Positions 56,212 to 64,000 of a stretch of DNA of 64,000 nt are shown in pieces; positions within the stretch are counted from its first letter, which is position 1, and every line of letters begins with the position of its first letter. The stretch spans positions 16,033-80,032 of the forward strand of contig DATGLS010000027.1 in the NCBI GenBank assembly GCA_035293985.1, read 5' to 3'. The notes under the pieces are model-generated. The model was not told where the DNA came from. It ran no database searches and was given only the letters and a program-made list of their open reading frames with translations. The position numbers and the translations under genes were made by a program. Source of the stretch: JAVDCA01 sp035293985. Lineage in GTDB: Bacteria > Pseudomonadota > Alphaproteobacteria > Rhizobiales > Xanthobacteraceae.

Positions 56212-57876
56212 CTACCCGTGCGGCGCCACCGACAGCTTCGCGATGTCCGGGAAGAACAGGTAGCACGCCACCCCGATCACCACGAGGTAGGCGAGCAGCA
56301 CCAGCGTCCAGCCGAAATTGTGCCGGATCACCTCGCCCTCGTTGCGCACGAATTTGCTGGTGGAGACCCCGACGCTCGCGGTCTGTGGCGCGATCGGCTT
56401 GCCGATCTCGGCGCCGACCGAGTTGAGGGTCGGCAGCAGCAGCAGCGGGAAACCGAGCACCTTGCCGACCAGCGCCTGGAACGTGCCGAACATGGCGTTG
56501 GTCGACGTGTTGCTGCCCGACAGCGCGACGCCGATAAAGCCCAGCAGCGGCGCTACCACGATGAAGGCGACGCCGAGCTTGGAGAACGCGCTCGCGAGCG
56601 ACCCGGCCATGCCCGAGTAGTTGAACACATAGGCGAGGCCGAAAATGAAGACGCCGACCAGGCACGCGCCCCACATCTGCGACCATGTCTTGGCGAAGAT
56701 CTCGCCGATCTGCTCGAGCCGCAGGCTGCCCATCGCCAGCATCAGAATCACGACGATGAGCCACGACGCGAGGATCGCGCTGCCGCCGACGAAAGGCGTC
56801 CAGTTGAAGATCGCGTTGACGGCGGCGCCGCCGGGCAATCCGGAGGTGGCGCCGACCTGGAGGTGCAGGCCGATGATGCCTGGCAGCTTCGACCATGGGC
56901 CGGTCCAGGCGACGACGACCGCGATCAGCACGATGATCGGCAGCCAGCCCTGAAAGACTTCGCCGAACGACATGCCCTGTCCCTCGGCCTGCGCCTCCTC
57001 GGCGGCCGAGATGGTTCCGCCGCCATAGCCGAGCGTCTGCGCCGGTCGCCAGACCTTCAGCAGGATCAGCAGGCACGCGAAGCAGATGATGGCGCCGATC
57101 ACGTCGGGCAGATACGGCCCGAGATAGATCGCGGTCGGTAGCTGGCCCGCGATGTAGCCGAGCGATCCGACCACGGCGAGCGGCCAGGCGGACCACATCC
57201 CTCGGCGGCCGGAGACGAGGTACAAGAGAATCCAGGGCGGCAGCAGCGCCAGGATGGCGACGATCTTGCCGACCGAGGCGGAATAGATCGGCAGGAGTTG
57301 GATGAATGGAATGCCCAGCGTCCCCGCCGTGACGGTCGCGAGCGCGATGATCGGCGCGCCGAGCGCCCCGTAGGAGACCGGCGCATTGTTGGCGATCGCC
57401 GCAACCCGGATGGCGTCGAGATCGGGGATACCGAGCGCGATCAGAATCGGTGCGACGAACGCCCACGGATAGCCGAATCCGACCAGGCCCTCGAGCAGGG
57501 CGCCGAATGCCCAGGCGAACAGGATCGTCTGCACGCGAACGTCGCGGGTTCCCTGCCGCACCAGCCAGCGCCGCAGCTTATCGAACGAGCCCGTCGTCAC
57601 CAGCGTGTTGAACAGCATCACGCCCCAGAACGTGATCCAGTCGACGTTCCACACGCCCGTCGCGGAGCCGTAAAGGTAGGCTCGCGTGCCGTCGCCGAGC
57701 GGCATGCCCCACACCCACAGCCCGAGCAGATAGGTGACGGCGGAGCCGATCAGCACCGCGAGCCACGCCGACAGGCGGAAGCCGGCGAGCAGCACGAGCA
57801 GCAGCACGACGGGAATGAGCGCAACCAGCCATGTGAGGAACAGGTTGCCAAGCGGGTCGAGTATTTGCGTGAACAT
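56212..57876 (-). CDS. L-lactate permease (LctP/LldP family)
   Basis: This 554-residue transporter has about fourteen membrane segments and family motifs. These include WNVDWITFWGVMLFNTLV, ALLEGLVGFGYPWAFVAPILIALG, GAPIIALATVTAG and, near the end, SGSNTSTNAMFGTFQ. The last of these matches the GSNTxxN signature of LldP. It imports lactate or glycolate with protons at the inner membrane. No lactate dehydrogenase is adjacent. The altronate-dehydratase-family gene upstream on the same strand is 258 bases away, so it may have its own promoter. A terminator follows. Confidence 0.9.
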   Translation of the reverse strand: MFTQILDPLGNLFLTWLVALIPVVLLLVLLAGFRLSAWLAVLIGSAVTYLLGLWVWGMPLGDGTRAYLYGSATGVWNVDWITFWGVMLFNTLVTTGSFDKLRRWLVRQGTRDVRVQTILFAWAFGALLEGLVGFGYPWAFVAPILIALGIPDLDAIRVAAIANNAPVSYGALGAPIIALATVTAGTLGIPFIQLLPIYSASVGKIVAILALLPPWILLYLVSGRRGMWSAWPLAVVGSLGYIAGQLPTAIYLGPYLPDVIGAIICFACLLILLKVWRPAQTLGYGGGTISAAEEAQAEGQGMSFGEVFQGWLPIIVLIAVVVAWTGPWSKLPGIIGLHLQVGATSGLPGGAAVNAIFNWTPFVGGSAILASWLIVVILMLAMGSLRLEQIGEIFAKTWSQMWGACLVGVFIFGLAYVFNYSGMAGSLASAFSKLGVAFIVVAPLLGFIGVALSGSNTSTNAMFGTFQALVGKVLGFPLLLLPTLNSVGAEIGKPIAPQTASVGVSTSKFVRNEGEVIRHNFGWTLVLLAYLVVIGVACYLFFPDIAKLSVAPHG

Positions 57877-58134
57877 GGACGATCCCCCGGTATGCGGCGT
57901 CTTGTTGCGACGCCTGCACGATCGTCATTCGCACCGCACCTGCAGCGCGGACGACGCAATCACCATACGCGTGGTCATCCGTGAAATCCATTGCAAAGCC
58001 GCCGCGCCCACAATTGTTACGCGACTAACTTTCATGCGGTGCAGCATGTCGGAGCGACAACGTAGTCCGGCCTATCCGCAGATAAGCTTTCCCCGCATTC
58101 CGCTTTGCTCCAGGCGGGCTATCAGGGCCGTGCG

Positions 58135-59664
58135 CTACATCACGGCCCCGATCTGCCACGGCACGAACTCGAGATCGCCGTAGCCGAGGTCCTCGGATTT
58201 GGTGCGCTCGCCCGAGGCGACCGCCAGAACTTTGCGGAAAATCTCCTCGCCTTTCTGCGCGACGCTCACCCCGTCGAGGATGTCGCCGCAGTTGACGTCC
58301 ATGTCGTCGGTCATGCTGCGATAGACCTGGGAGTTGGTCGCGAGCTTGACCGAGGGCGTCGGCTTGCAGCCGAAGGCCGAGCCGCGGCCGGTGGTGAAGC
58401 ACATCACGTTGCAGCCGCCTGCGACCTGACCGGTGGCGCCGACCGGGTCGTAGCCCGGCGTATCCATGAACACGAAGCCCTTCTCCTTGACGGGCTCGGC
58501 ATATTCGTAGACGGCACGCAGGGTCGTCGTGCCGCCTTTGGCGGCGGCGCCGAGCGATTTCTCCAATATCGTGGTGAGGCCGCCGGCCTTGTTGCCGGGG
58601 GAAGGGTTGTTGTTCATCTCGCCGCGATTGCGCGCCGTGTAGTCCTCCCACCAGCGAATGCGCTCGACCAGCTTCTCGCCGACTGCGCGATTGACGGCGC
58701 GGCGGGTCAGCAGGTGCTCGGCGCCGTAGATCTCCGGCGTCTCGGCGAGCACGCCGGTGCCGCCGTGCTGGACCAGGAGATCGACCGCGGCGCCGAGCGC
58801 CGGATTGGCGGTGATGCCCGAATAGCCGTCGGAGCCGCCGCATTGCAGCGCCAGCGTGATCTCGGAGGCGGGCCGCGTCTCGCGGCGGGCGCGCGCCGCG
58901 ATCGGCAGCATCGCCTTGATGCGCTCGACGCCCTCGGCGACCGTCTTCCTGGTACCGCCGGTCGCCTGGATCGTCATGGTCTGGAAGTGGTCGCCCTCGA
59001 CCAGGCCATAGGCGTCCTTGAGCCGGTCGATCTGAAAGGTCTCGCAGCCGAGACCCACCATGAGGGCGGCGCCGAGATTGGGATGGGTCGCGTAGCCCCA
59101 TTGCGTCCGCTGCAAGACATCCCAGCCTTCGCCGCGCGCCGCCATGCCGCACCCCGTTCCGTGCACGAAGGCGACGACGCCATCGACCTCGGGATAGTCG
59201 GCCAAGACGTTCGAGCGGTTGACCGCGTCGACGATGAACTTGGCGGCCGAGGCCGAGCAGTTCACCGAGGTCAGCACGCCGACATAGTTCCGCGTGCCGG
59301 TTTTGCCGTTGGCCCGCACATAGCCCGCGAAGGTCGCGCGCAACTCGGGCGGCAAAACCTCGTCGTTGCGCGCGCCCTCGCAGAAGCGATAGTCGCGGGC
59401 GAAATCGTGCAGCGTCACATTATGCTCGTGCACCCAGTCGCCGGGCGAGATGGGCCGCGACGCGAACCCGATCACCTGCCCGTATTTGCGCACGGCCTCG
59501 TTCGTGCCGATGGCGGCGACCGCCATCTTGTGTCCGCGCGGCACCCGTTCGCGCGCGGTTGCATCCGCAACCGTGGTGCCAGGCGCGATCGGGTCCACCG
59601 CGACCACCACATTGTCCTCGGGCGCGAGTCGGATGGTCCGGGCAGTTGTCGTGGCGCCAGTCAT
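58135..59664 (-). CDS. Altronate/galactarate-dehydratase family (UxaA type) enzyme
   Basis: This 509-residue protein combines an N-terminal SAF domain (about residues 10-90) with the full UxaA catalytic part. Hallmarks are YVRANGKTGTRNYVGVLTSVNCSA, HGTGCGM, GSDGYSGITANPALG, a NNNPSPGNKAGGLTTILEKSLGA segment and the cysteine-containing TPGYDPVGATGQVAGGCNVMCFTTGRGSAFG. The family uses iron to dehydrate altronate or galactarate to keto-deoxy sugar acids. Such full-length proteins often also serve D-altronate-like sugar acids in Rhizobiales. It diverges from the sugar ABC transporter operon, which may bring in its precursor. Confidence 0.88.
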   Translation of the reverse strand: MTGATTTARTIRLAPEDNVVVAVDPIAPGTTVADATARERVPRGHKMAVAAIGTNEAVRKYGQVIGFASRPISPGDWVHEHNVTLHDFARDYRFCEGARNDEVLPPELRATFAGYVRANGKTGTRNYVGVLTSVNCSASAAKFIVDAVNRSNVLADYPEVDGVVAFVHGTGCGMAARGEGWDVLQRTQWGYATHPNLGAALMVGLGCETFQIDRLKDAYGLVEGDHFQTMTIQATGGTRKTVAEGVERIKAMLPIAARARRETRPASEITLALQCGGSDGYSGITANPALGAAVDLLVQHGGTGVLAETPEIYGAEHLLTRRAVNRAVGEKLVERIRWWEDYTARNRGEMNNNPSPGNKAGGLTTILEKSLGAAAKGGTTTLRAVYEYAEPVKEKGFVFMDTPGYDPVGATGQVAGGCNVMCFTTGRGSAFGCKPTPSVKLATNSQVYRSMTDDMDVNCGDILDGVSVAQKGEEIFRKVLAVASGERTKSEDLGYGDLEFVPWQIGAVM

Positions 59665-59857
59665 TGAGAGCCTCGCTGCTCATCCTGTGGGCAAAGCCGG
59701 GTGGGCGCGGTTAACGCGCCAGCCGGCCAAGTGCCGGTGATTTCATGCTCACTGCGGCATTGCTGACGCAACGTTCGGGCTAGCCGCAACCGAAAGATCA
59801 GGGTATCATTTTTTCAAATGCCCGCCATTAAGGCGAGAATTTTGGGAGGACTAACTG

Positions 59858-61213
59858 ATGCCATCTGCTTCACGTCTCACGCGCCGTAACGTCATCAAGT
59901 CGGCCGCCCTCGGCACCGCGGCGGCGATCGCGGCGCCATATGTGCACGGCGCCTATGCGGCCGGCTCGCTCTCGCTCGGCTGCTGGGACCACTGGGTGCC
60001 GGGCGCCAACAATACGCTGACCAAGCTGTGCAACGAGTGGGGCGAGAAGAACAAGGTCGAGGTGAAGATCGACTACATCACGTCGCAGGGCGAGAAGGAC
60101 AAGCTCACCGCCGCCGCGGAAGCCCAGGCCGGCACCGGCCACGACATAATGTCGCATCGCGACTGGAACATTCAGGTGCACCACCGTGTGCTCGAGCCGC
60201 TCGACGACGTGATCAAGCAGATCATCGCCAAGGCGGGCCCGGTGAGCCCGGTCGCGGAATATCTCGACACGGTCAAGGGCACCTGGCACGGCATTCCGGC
60301 GACCGTCGGCAGCCAAGTGAAGCCTTGCGCGTCGCGTCTCGACCTCTATCAGAAATACTGCGACCTCGACCTGCGCGACATGTTTCCGCCCGACGAGGCG
60401 AAGTACGACAAGGCGAAGACCGACAAGTGGACCTGGGATCTCTATCTCGAGACCGCGCAGAAGCTCCACAAGGCGGGCTTCCCGGTCGGCCTGCCGATGG
60501 GGCAGACCAGCGACGCGGTCGACTGGGTCGGCGCGCTGTTCAACTCGTTCGGTGTCGTCCTGGTCGACGACAAGGACAACATCAAGGTCGATAGCGCCGA
60601 GACGCGCGCGGCGCTCGAATATCTCAAGAAGCTGATGGCCGTGAATCCGCCCGAGGTCTATGCTTGGGACGACGCCGGCAACAACCGCTGGCTCATCTCC
60701 GGCAAGGGCTCGAGCATCATGAACCCGCCGAGCGCCTGGGCGGTCGCCAAGCGCGACAATCCGACGGTGGCGGCGCAGGTCTGGCATCACGGCATGCCGA
60801 AGGGCCCGAAAGGTCGCTTCGTCGGCCAGCTGCCGTTCTCGTATGGCCTGTGGTCGTTCTCCAAGAACAAGTCGGCCGCCAAGGACCTGCTGCTCTACAT
60901 CTCGCAACGCGAGTCGGTGCAGCAGCTCGTCGCCGCCTCCAACGGCTACGACATCCCGGCGTTCAAGAGCATGCACGACTTCGACACCTGGAAGAAGGTC
61001 GAGCCGCCGCTCGGCACCGCCTACTCGTATCCGCCGCGCGGAGACGAGGTCACCTCGATCACGGGCCGGCCGGCGCGCGCCGAGGTCGGCGCCCAGATCT
61101 ACAACCAGGCGATCAACACCGTGATGGTGGCGAAGTTCACGCAAGGCAACGAGAAGCTCGATGACGTGATCAAGTGGGCCGCGAACGAGCTCGAAGGCAC
61201 TTTGCGCGCCTGA
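59858..61213 (+). CDS. Sugar ABC transporter binding protein, Tat-exported
   Basis: This 451-residue family 1 extracellular binding protein has a twin-arginine signal, LTRRNVIKSAALGTAAAIAAP, ending near AAGS. The mature part contains GHDIMSHRDWNIQVHHRVLEPLDD, TWHGIPATVGSQVKPC and KTDKWTWDLYLETAQKLHKAG, typical of the oligosaccharide/glycerophosphate clade. It captures a sugar or sugar derivative in the periplasm for the MalFGK-like system encoded downstream. GGGAGGA lies before the ATG. It is the first gene of a four-gene operon divergent from the UxaA-type gene. Confidence 0.88.
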   Translation: MPSASRLTRRNVIKSAALGTAAAIAAPYVHGAYAAGSLSLGCWDHWVPGANNTLTKLCNEWGEKNKVEVKIDYITSQGEKDKLTAAAEAQAGTGHDIMSHRDWNIQVHHRVLEPLDDVIKQIIAKAGPVSPVAEYLDTVKGTWHGIPATVGSQVKPCASRLDLYQKYCDLDLRDMFPPDEAKYDKAKTDKWTWDLYLETAQKLHKAGFPVGLPMGQTSDAVDWVGALFNSFGVVLVDDKDNIKVDSAETRAALEYLKKLMAVNPPEVYAWDDAGNNRWLISGKGSSIMNPPSAWAVAKRDNPTVAAQVWHHGMPKGPKGRFVGQLPFSYGLWSFSKNKSAAKDLLLYISQRESVQQLVAASNGYDIPAFKSMHDFDTWKKVEPPLGTAYSYPPRGDEVTSITGRPARAEVGAQIYNQAINTVMVAKFTQGNEKLDDVIKWAANELEGTLRA

Positions 61214-61285
61214 TCTTGCATTGACCCGGCCGCGTGCCGCCTCGCGCGGCGCGCGGCCCTTGCTATCCAGCGAAAGGCCGACGAC

Positions 61286-62224
61286 ATGGCCGTACAACAG
61301 ACATGGACACCCGCGCTCGCGGGCGACCGTGCCGCGCCGCGCCGGGGCATGCGCCACTTCCTGCGCCAGCGCTCGACCATCGCGTTCCTGATGTGCCTGC
61401 CGCTGATCGCGATCGTCGCCGGGCTGGTCGCCTATCCGGCGCTCTACGCGATCTATCTCTCGATGCTGAACCGGTCGCAGACCAAGTTCATCTGGCTCGC
61501 CAACTACAAGTGGCTCCTCGGGCGCGACGTGTTCTGGGACGTGGTCGAGCAAGCGGTGATCTTCACGGGCTGCGCCGTCTTCTTCAAGGCGCTGATCGGG
61601 CTCGTCACGTCGCACCTCATCAACAACCTGCCCGCCAAAGGCCAGCGCAAGTGGCGCGGCATGCTGCTGGTGCCGTGGGTGATTCCGCTCGCGCTCTCCT
61701 CGCTCGGCTGGTGGTGGCTGTTCGATCCGACCCATTCGGCCTTCAACTGGGTCATCGAGGCGTTCGGCGGCACCGACGTGCCCTGGCTCTCCAACCCATA
61801 CTGGGCCCGCTTCTCCGTCATTCTGGTGAACATCTGGTACGGTTCGCCGTTCTTTCTGATCATGTATCTCGCGGCGCTGAAATCGGTGCCCGAGCAGCTC
61901 TACGAAGCGGCCGCGATCGACGGCGCCAACGGATGGCAGAAATTCGTGCACATCACCTTCCCGATGATGCGCAACATCATCGCCATCACGGTGCTGTTCT
62001 CGCTCATCGTCACCTTCGCCAATTTCGACATCGTATGGATCATGACGCAGGGTGGTCCGCGCAACCTGACGCATGTGTTCGCGACCTACGCGTTCGTGCT
62101 CGGAATCAAGACCGGCGACATTCCGGACGGCGCCGCGGTGTCGTTGTTCATGCTGCCGCTGCTCGCGGTCGCGGCGGTGGTCGTCCTGCGCGGCGTTCGC
62201 AAGCGCGGGAAGGAGATCGGATGA
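61286..62224 (+). CDS. Sugar ABC transporter permease 1 (MalF/UgpA type)
   Basis: This 312-residue permease has six membrane segments and the inner-membrane coupling loop EAAAIDGANGWQKFVHITFPMMRNI (EAA motif). A conserved RSTIAFLMCLPLIAIVAGLVAYPALYAIYLSM start marks the MalF-like branch. It forms the channel with permease 2. Its stop overlaps the next start as ATGA. Substrate specificity is set by the upstream binding protein. Confidence 0.9.
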   Translation: MAVQQTWTPALAGDRAAPRRGMRHFLRQRSTIAFLMCLPLIAIVAGLVAYPALYAIYLSMLNRSQTKFIWLANYKWLLGRDVFWDVVEQAVIFTGCAVFFKALIGLVTSHLINNLPAKGQRKWRGMLLVPWVIPLALSSLGWWWLFDPTHSAFNWVIEAFGGTDVPWLSNPYWARFSVILVNIWYGSPFFLIMYLAALKSVPEQLYEAAAIDGANGWQKFVHITFPMMRNIIAITVLFSLIVTFANFDIVWIMTQGGPRNLTHVFATYAFVLGIKTGDIPDGAAVSLFMLPLLAVAAVVVLRGVRKRGKEIG

Positions 62225-63114
62225 CGGCCGCGACGATGACTGCCGGCGGGGCGCCGCGACGCGCCGGCTCGAGCCTCAAGCGCAGCCGACGCTGGGCGCT
62301 GTGGGCGTCCTATTTCTTCCTGGTGCTGTTCGCGATCTTCTTCCTGATCCCGCCCTATTACATGATCGTGACGTCGCTCAAGAGCGACGCCGAGGTGGCC
62401 CACATGGCGACCAATCCGTGGTGGATCTCCGACTTCACGCTCGACCAGTTCAAGATCCTGTTCACGCAGACCGACTTCCTCATCTACTTCAAGAACACCG
62501 TGATCGTGACGGTCTGCGTCGTCTGCATCACCATGGTGGTGAGCGTGCTCGCCGCGTTCTCGCTCGGGCGCATGAAGTTCTGGGGCTCGGGCGTGCTCGC
62601 GGCCGGCATTTTCCTCACCTACCTGGTGCCCGACACCCTCCTCTTCATCCCTCTGTTCCAGATCGTGCGCAGCGTCGGCCTGCTCAACTCCTACTGGGGC
62701 ATGGTGCTGGTCTATCCGACGCTCACGGTGCCGTTCTGCACCTGGATCATGATCGGCTACTTCCAGTCGATCCCGAAGGAGCTGGACGAGGCGGCGCTGA
62801 TCGACGGCGCCGGCCACATGCAGATGCTGTGGAAGATCTTCATTCCGGTCGCGTTGCCCGGCATCATCGCGGCGACCATCTTCGCCTTCACGGTGTCGTG
62901 GGCGGCCTTCGTCTACCCGATGGCCTTCCTCTATTCGTCCGACCAGCAGGTGCTGACCGTCGGCACGGTGACGAGCCTGATCCGCGCCGACGTCTACAAG
63001 TGGGGCATGCTGATGGCGGGCGCGCTCACGGCGGCGGCGCCGCCGCTCGTGATCTATGCGTTCCTCATGGACTACTACATCGCCGGGCTCACGGCCGGCG
63101 CCACCAAGGGATAA
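62221..63114 (+). CDS. Sugar ABC transporter permease 2 (MalG/UgpE type)
   Basis: This 297-residue permease has six membrane segments, starting with WASYFFLVLFAIFFLIPPYYMIVTSLK. It carries the EAA motif EAALIDGAGHMQMLWKIFIPVALPGIIA that docks onto the ATPase. The pattern is MalG-like. Translation is coupled to permease 1 by ATGA. A tandem 11-bp repeat lies between its stop and the ATPase gene. Confidence 0.9.
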   Translation: MTAATMTAGGAPRRAGSSLKRSRRWALWASYFFLVLFAIFFLIPPYYMIVTSLKSDAEVAHMATNPWWISDFTLDQFKILFTQTDFLIYFKNTVIVTVCVVCITMVVSVLAAFSLGRMKFWGSGVLAAGIFLTYLVPDTLLFIPLFQIVRSVGLLNSYWGMVLVYPTLTVPFCTWIMIGYFQSIPKELDEAALIDGAGHMQMLWKIFIPVALPGIIAATIFAFTVSWAAFVYPMAFLYSSDQQVLTVGTVTSLIRADVYKWGMLMAGALTAAAPPLVIYAFLMDYYIAGLTAGATKG

Positions 63115-63133
63115 GCCGAGGGTAAGCCGAGGG
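63112..63133. repeat. Tandem 11-bp duplication before the ATPase gene
   Basis: TAAGCCGAGGG occurs twice in direct succession (63112-63122 and 63123-63133). The first copy contains the permease 2 stop codon and both carry a GAGGG ribosome-site-like core. Only the second is close to the ATPase ATG. A similar doubled AGCCGAGG precedes the gene at 3220. Confidence 0.6.
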
Positions 63134-63140
63134 TTCAACA

Positions 63141-64000
63141 ATGGCCGAAGTCGCGCTGCGTAGCGTGGTGAAGCGATACGACAACGTCGAGGCGGTGCGC
63201 TCGATCGATCTCGACATTCCCAACAACGAGTTCGTCGTGCTGGTCGGCCCGTCGGGCTGCGGCAAAAGCACGACCTTGCGCATGATCGCGGGCCTCGAGG
63301 AGATAACCTCGGGCGAGATCTACATCGGCGGCGAGGTGGTGAACGACCTGCCGCCGAAGGACCGCGACATCGCCATGGTGTTCCAGAACTACGCGCTCTA
63401 CCCGCACATGACGGCGTTCGAGAACATGTCGTTCGGCCTGCGGCTGCGCAAGTTCTCCAAGGCCGAGATCCGCCAGCGGGTCGAGAACGCGGCCCGCATT
63501 CTCGACATCACCGAGCTGCTCGACCGCCGGCCGAAGGCGCTTTCCGGCGGCCAGCGCCAGCGTGTCGCCATGGGCCGCGCGATCGTGCGCAACCCCAAGG
63601 TCTTCTTGTTCGACGAGCCGCTGTCGAACCTCGACGCCAAGCTGCGCGTGCAGATGCGCACCGAGATCAAGCGCGTGCATCAGAAAGTGAAGACCACGAC
63701 CGTTTACGTCACCCACGACCAGGTCGAGGCGATGACGCTCGCCGACCGCGTAGTGGTGATGAACAACGGTATCATCGAGCAGATCGGTTCGCCGCAGGAG
63801 CTCTATCACAGCCCGAAGACGCGCTTCGTCGCCGGCTTCATCGGCTCACCGGCAATGAACTTCATTCCCTGCAAGCTCGAGCAGAACGGCTCGGGATTGC
63901 GCGTGCGCGTCAACGACGCCATCAAGCTCCCGGTGCCGCAGACGCACTCGCCGCGCTACCAGGGCTCGATCGGCAAGGACCTGATGCTGGGGCTGCGCCC
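63141..64000 (+). CDS. Sugar ABC transporter ATPase (MalK/UgpC type), truncated by window
   Basis: The first 286 codons of a MalK-like ATPase are visible. Walker A is GPSGCGKST (37-45) and the Q-loop is FQNYALYPHM. The signature is ALSGGQRQRVAMGRAI, Walker B is VFLFDEPLSNLDAKL and the H-loop is YVTHDQVEAMTLADRV. The start of the C-terminal OB-like (TOBE) regulatory domain begins near residue 240. It powers the two permeases upstream, and may also energise other family 1 systems. The frame is open at the right edge of the window; family length would be about 360 residues. Confidence 0.92.
   Translation, partial: MAEVALRSVVKRYDNVEAVRSIDLDIPNNEFVVLVGPSGCGKSTTLRMIAGLEEITSGEIYIGGEVVNDLPPKDRDIAMVFQNYALYPHMTAFENMSFGLRLRKFSKAEIRQRVENAARILDITELLDRRPKALSGGQRQRVAMGRAIVRNPKVFLFDEPLSNLDAKLRVQMRTEIKRVHQKVKTTTVYVTHDQVEAMTLADRVVVMNNGIIEQIGSPQELYHSPKTRFVAGFIGSPAMNFIPCKLEQNGSGLRVRVNDAIKLPVPQTHSPRYQGSIGKDLMLGLR

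Overview
The window is GC-rich chromosomal DNA from an alphaproteobacterium, most likely a member of the Hyphomicrobiales (Rhizobiales) near Bradyrhizobium or Xanthobacteraceae. Four kinds of evidence support this. There is a giant coiled-coil protein of the Agrobacterium growth-pole-ring type. There are GGAAC-N16/17-CGTT promoters, the sequence read by the alphaproteobacterial general stress sigma factor EcfG. There are intergenic palindromes of the 'GTAGGGTGGGCAAAG', 'CGTCATTGCGAGG' and 'CGTCATGGCCGGGCTTG' kinds that I associate with these genomes. There are also a Bug-type binding protein, an FCD-type GntR regulator and several conserved rhizobial hypotheticals. No phage, plasmid, insertion sequence, CRISPR array, rRNA or tRNA was recognised. 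The genome assignment is inference, since no marker gene is present.

Layout. 1-6.8 kb: LpxH-like phosphoesterase, threonine dehydratase, a GntR regulator with tandem TGATATAT sites, and a possible target operon (fatty acid hydroxylase, small membrane protein, zinc alcohol dehydrogenase), then a secreted plant-like LRR protein. 6.8-19 kb: NHL-repeat protein, a CheZ-family phosphatase with a very long Pro/Ala-rich tail, an MFS permease, a Tat-exported multicopper oxidase, a dipeptide epimerase, an MlaE(STAS)-MlaF-MlaD lipid transport operon, and a metallo-beta-lactamase-fold protein whose start codon lies in a 12-bp tandem repeat. 19-27 kb: the giant coiled-coil protein, an Hpt protein, a [2Fe-2S] ferredoxin and a ferredoxin reductase. 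27-35 kb: secreted SGNH hydrolase, a Bug-type binding protein, and an operon of degenerate HtrA protease, LuxR-type regulator and MFS pump carrying a TetR-like C-terminal domain.

35-49 kb: a translationally coupled six-gene operon (DUF4129, DUF4350, MoxR ATPase, DUF58, SpoIIM-like, RDD), three tandem membrane-protein paralogues of which the middle one is a pseudogene, a CoxE-type VWA protein, a peptidoglycan amidase and several envelope proteins. 49-55 kb: amidase, deacetylase, SnoaL-like protein and amidohydrolase, which look like a heterocycle or amide catabolic cluster, followed by DUF763. 55-56.2 kb: a compact group of tiny secreted or membrane proteins, each preceded by an EcfG-type promoter. 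56.2-64 kb: lactate permease, altronate-dehydratase-family enzyme and a sugar ABC transporter whose ATPase runs off the window.

The most noteworthy feature is the set of four EcfG-type promoters in 1.2 kb (54920-56031). Each heads one very small exported or membrane protein, and the last is a 30-residue protein that may be translated from a leaderless mRNA. A fifth such promoter precedes the DUF892 gene at 48.4 kb. Other leads are the MFS-TetR fusion beside an inactive HtrA, the GntR operator pair, palindromic repeats that supply neighbouring stop codons, and the start-codon tandem repeat.
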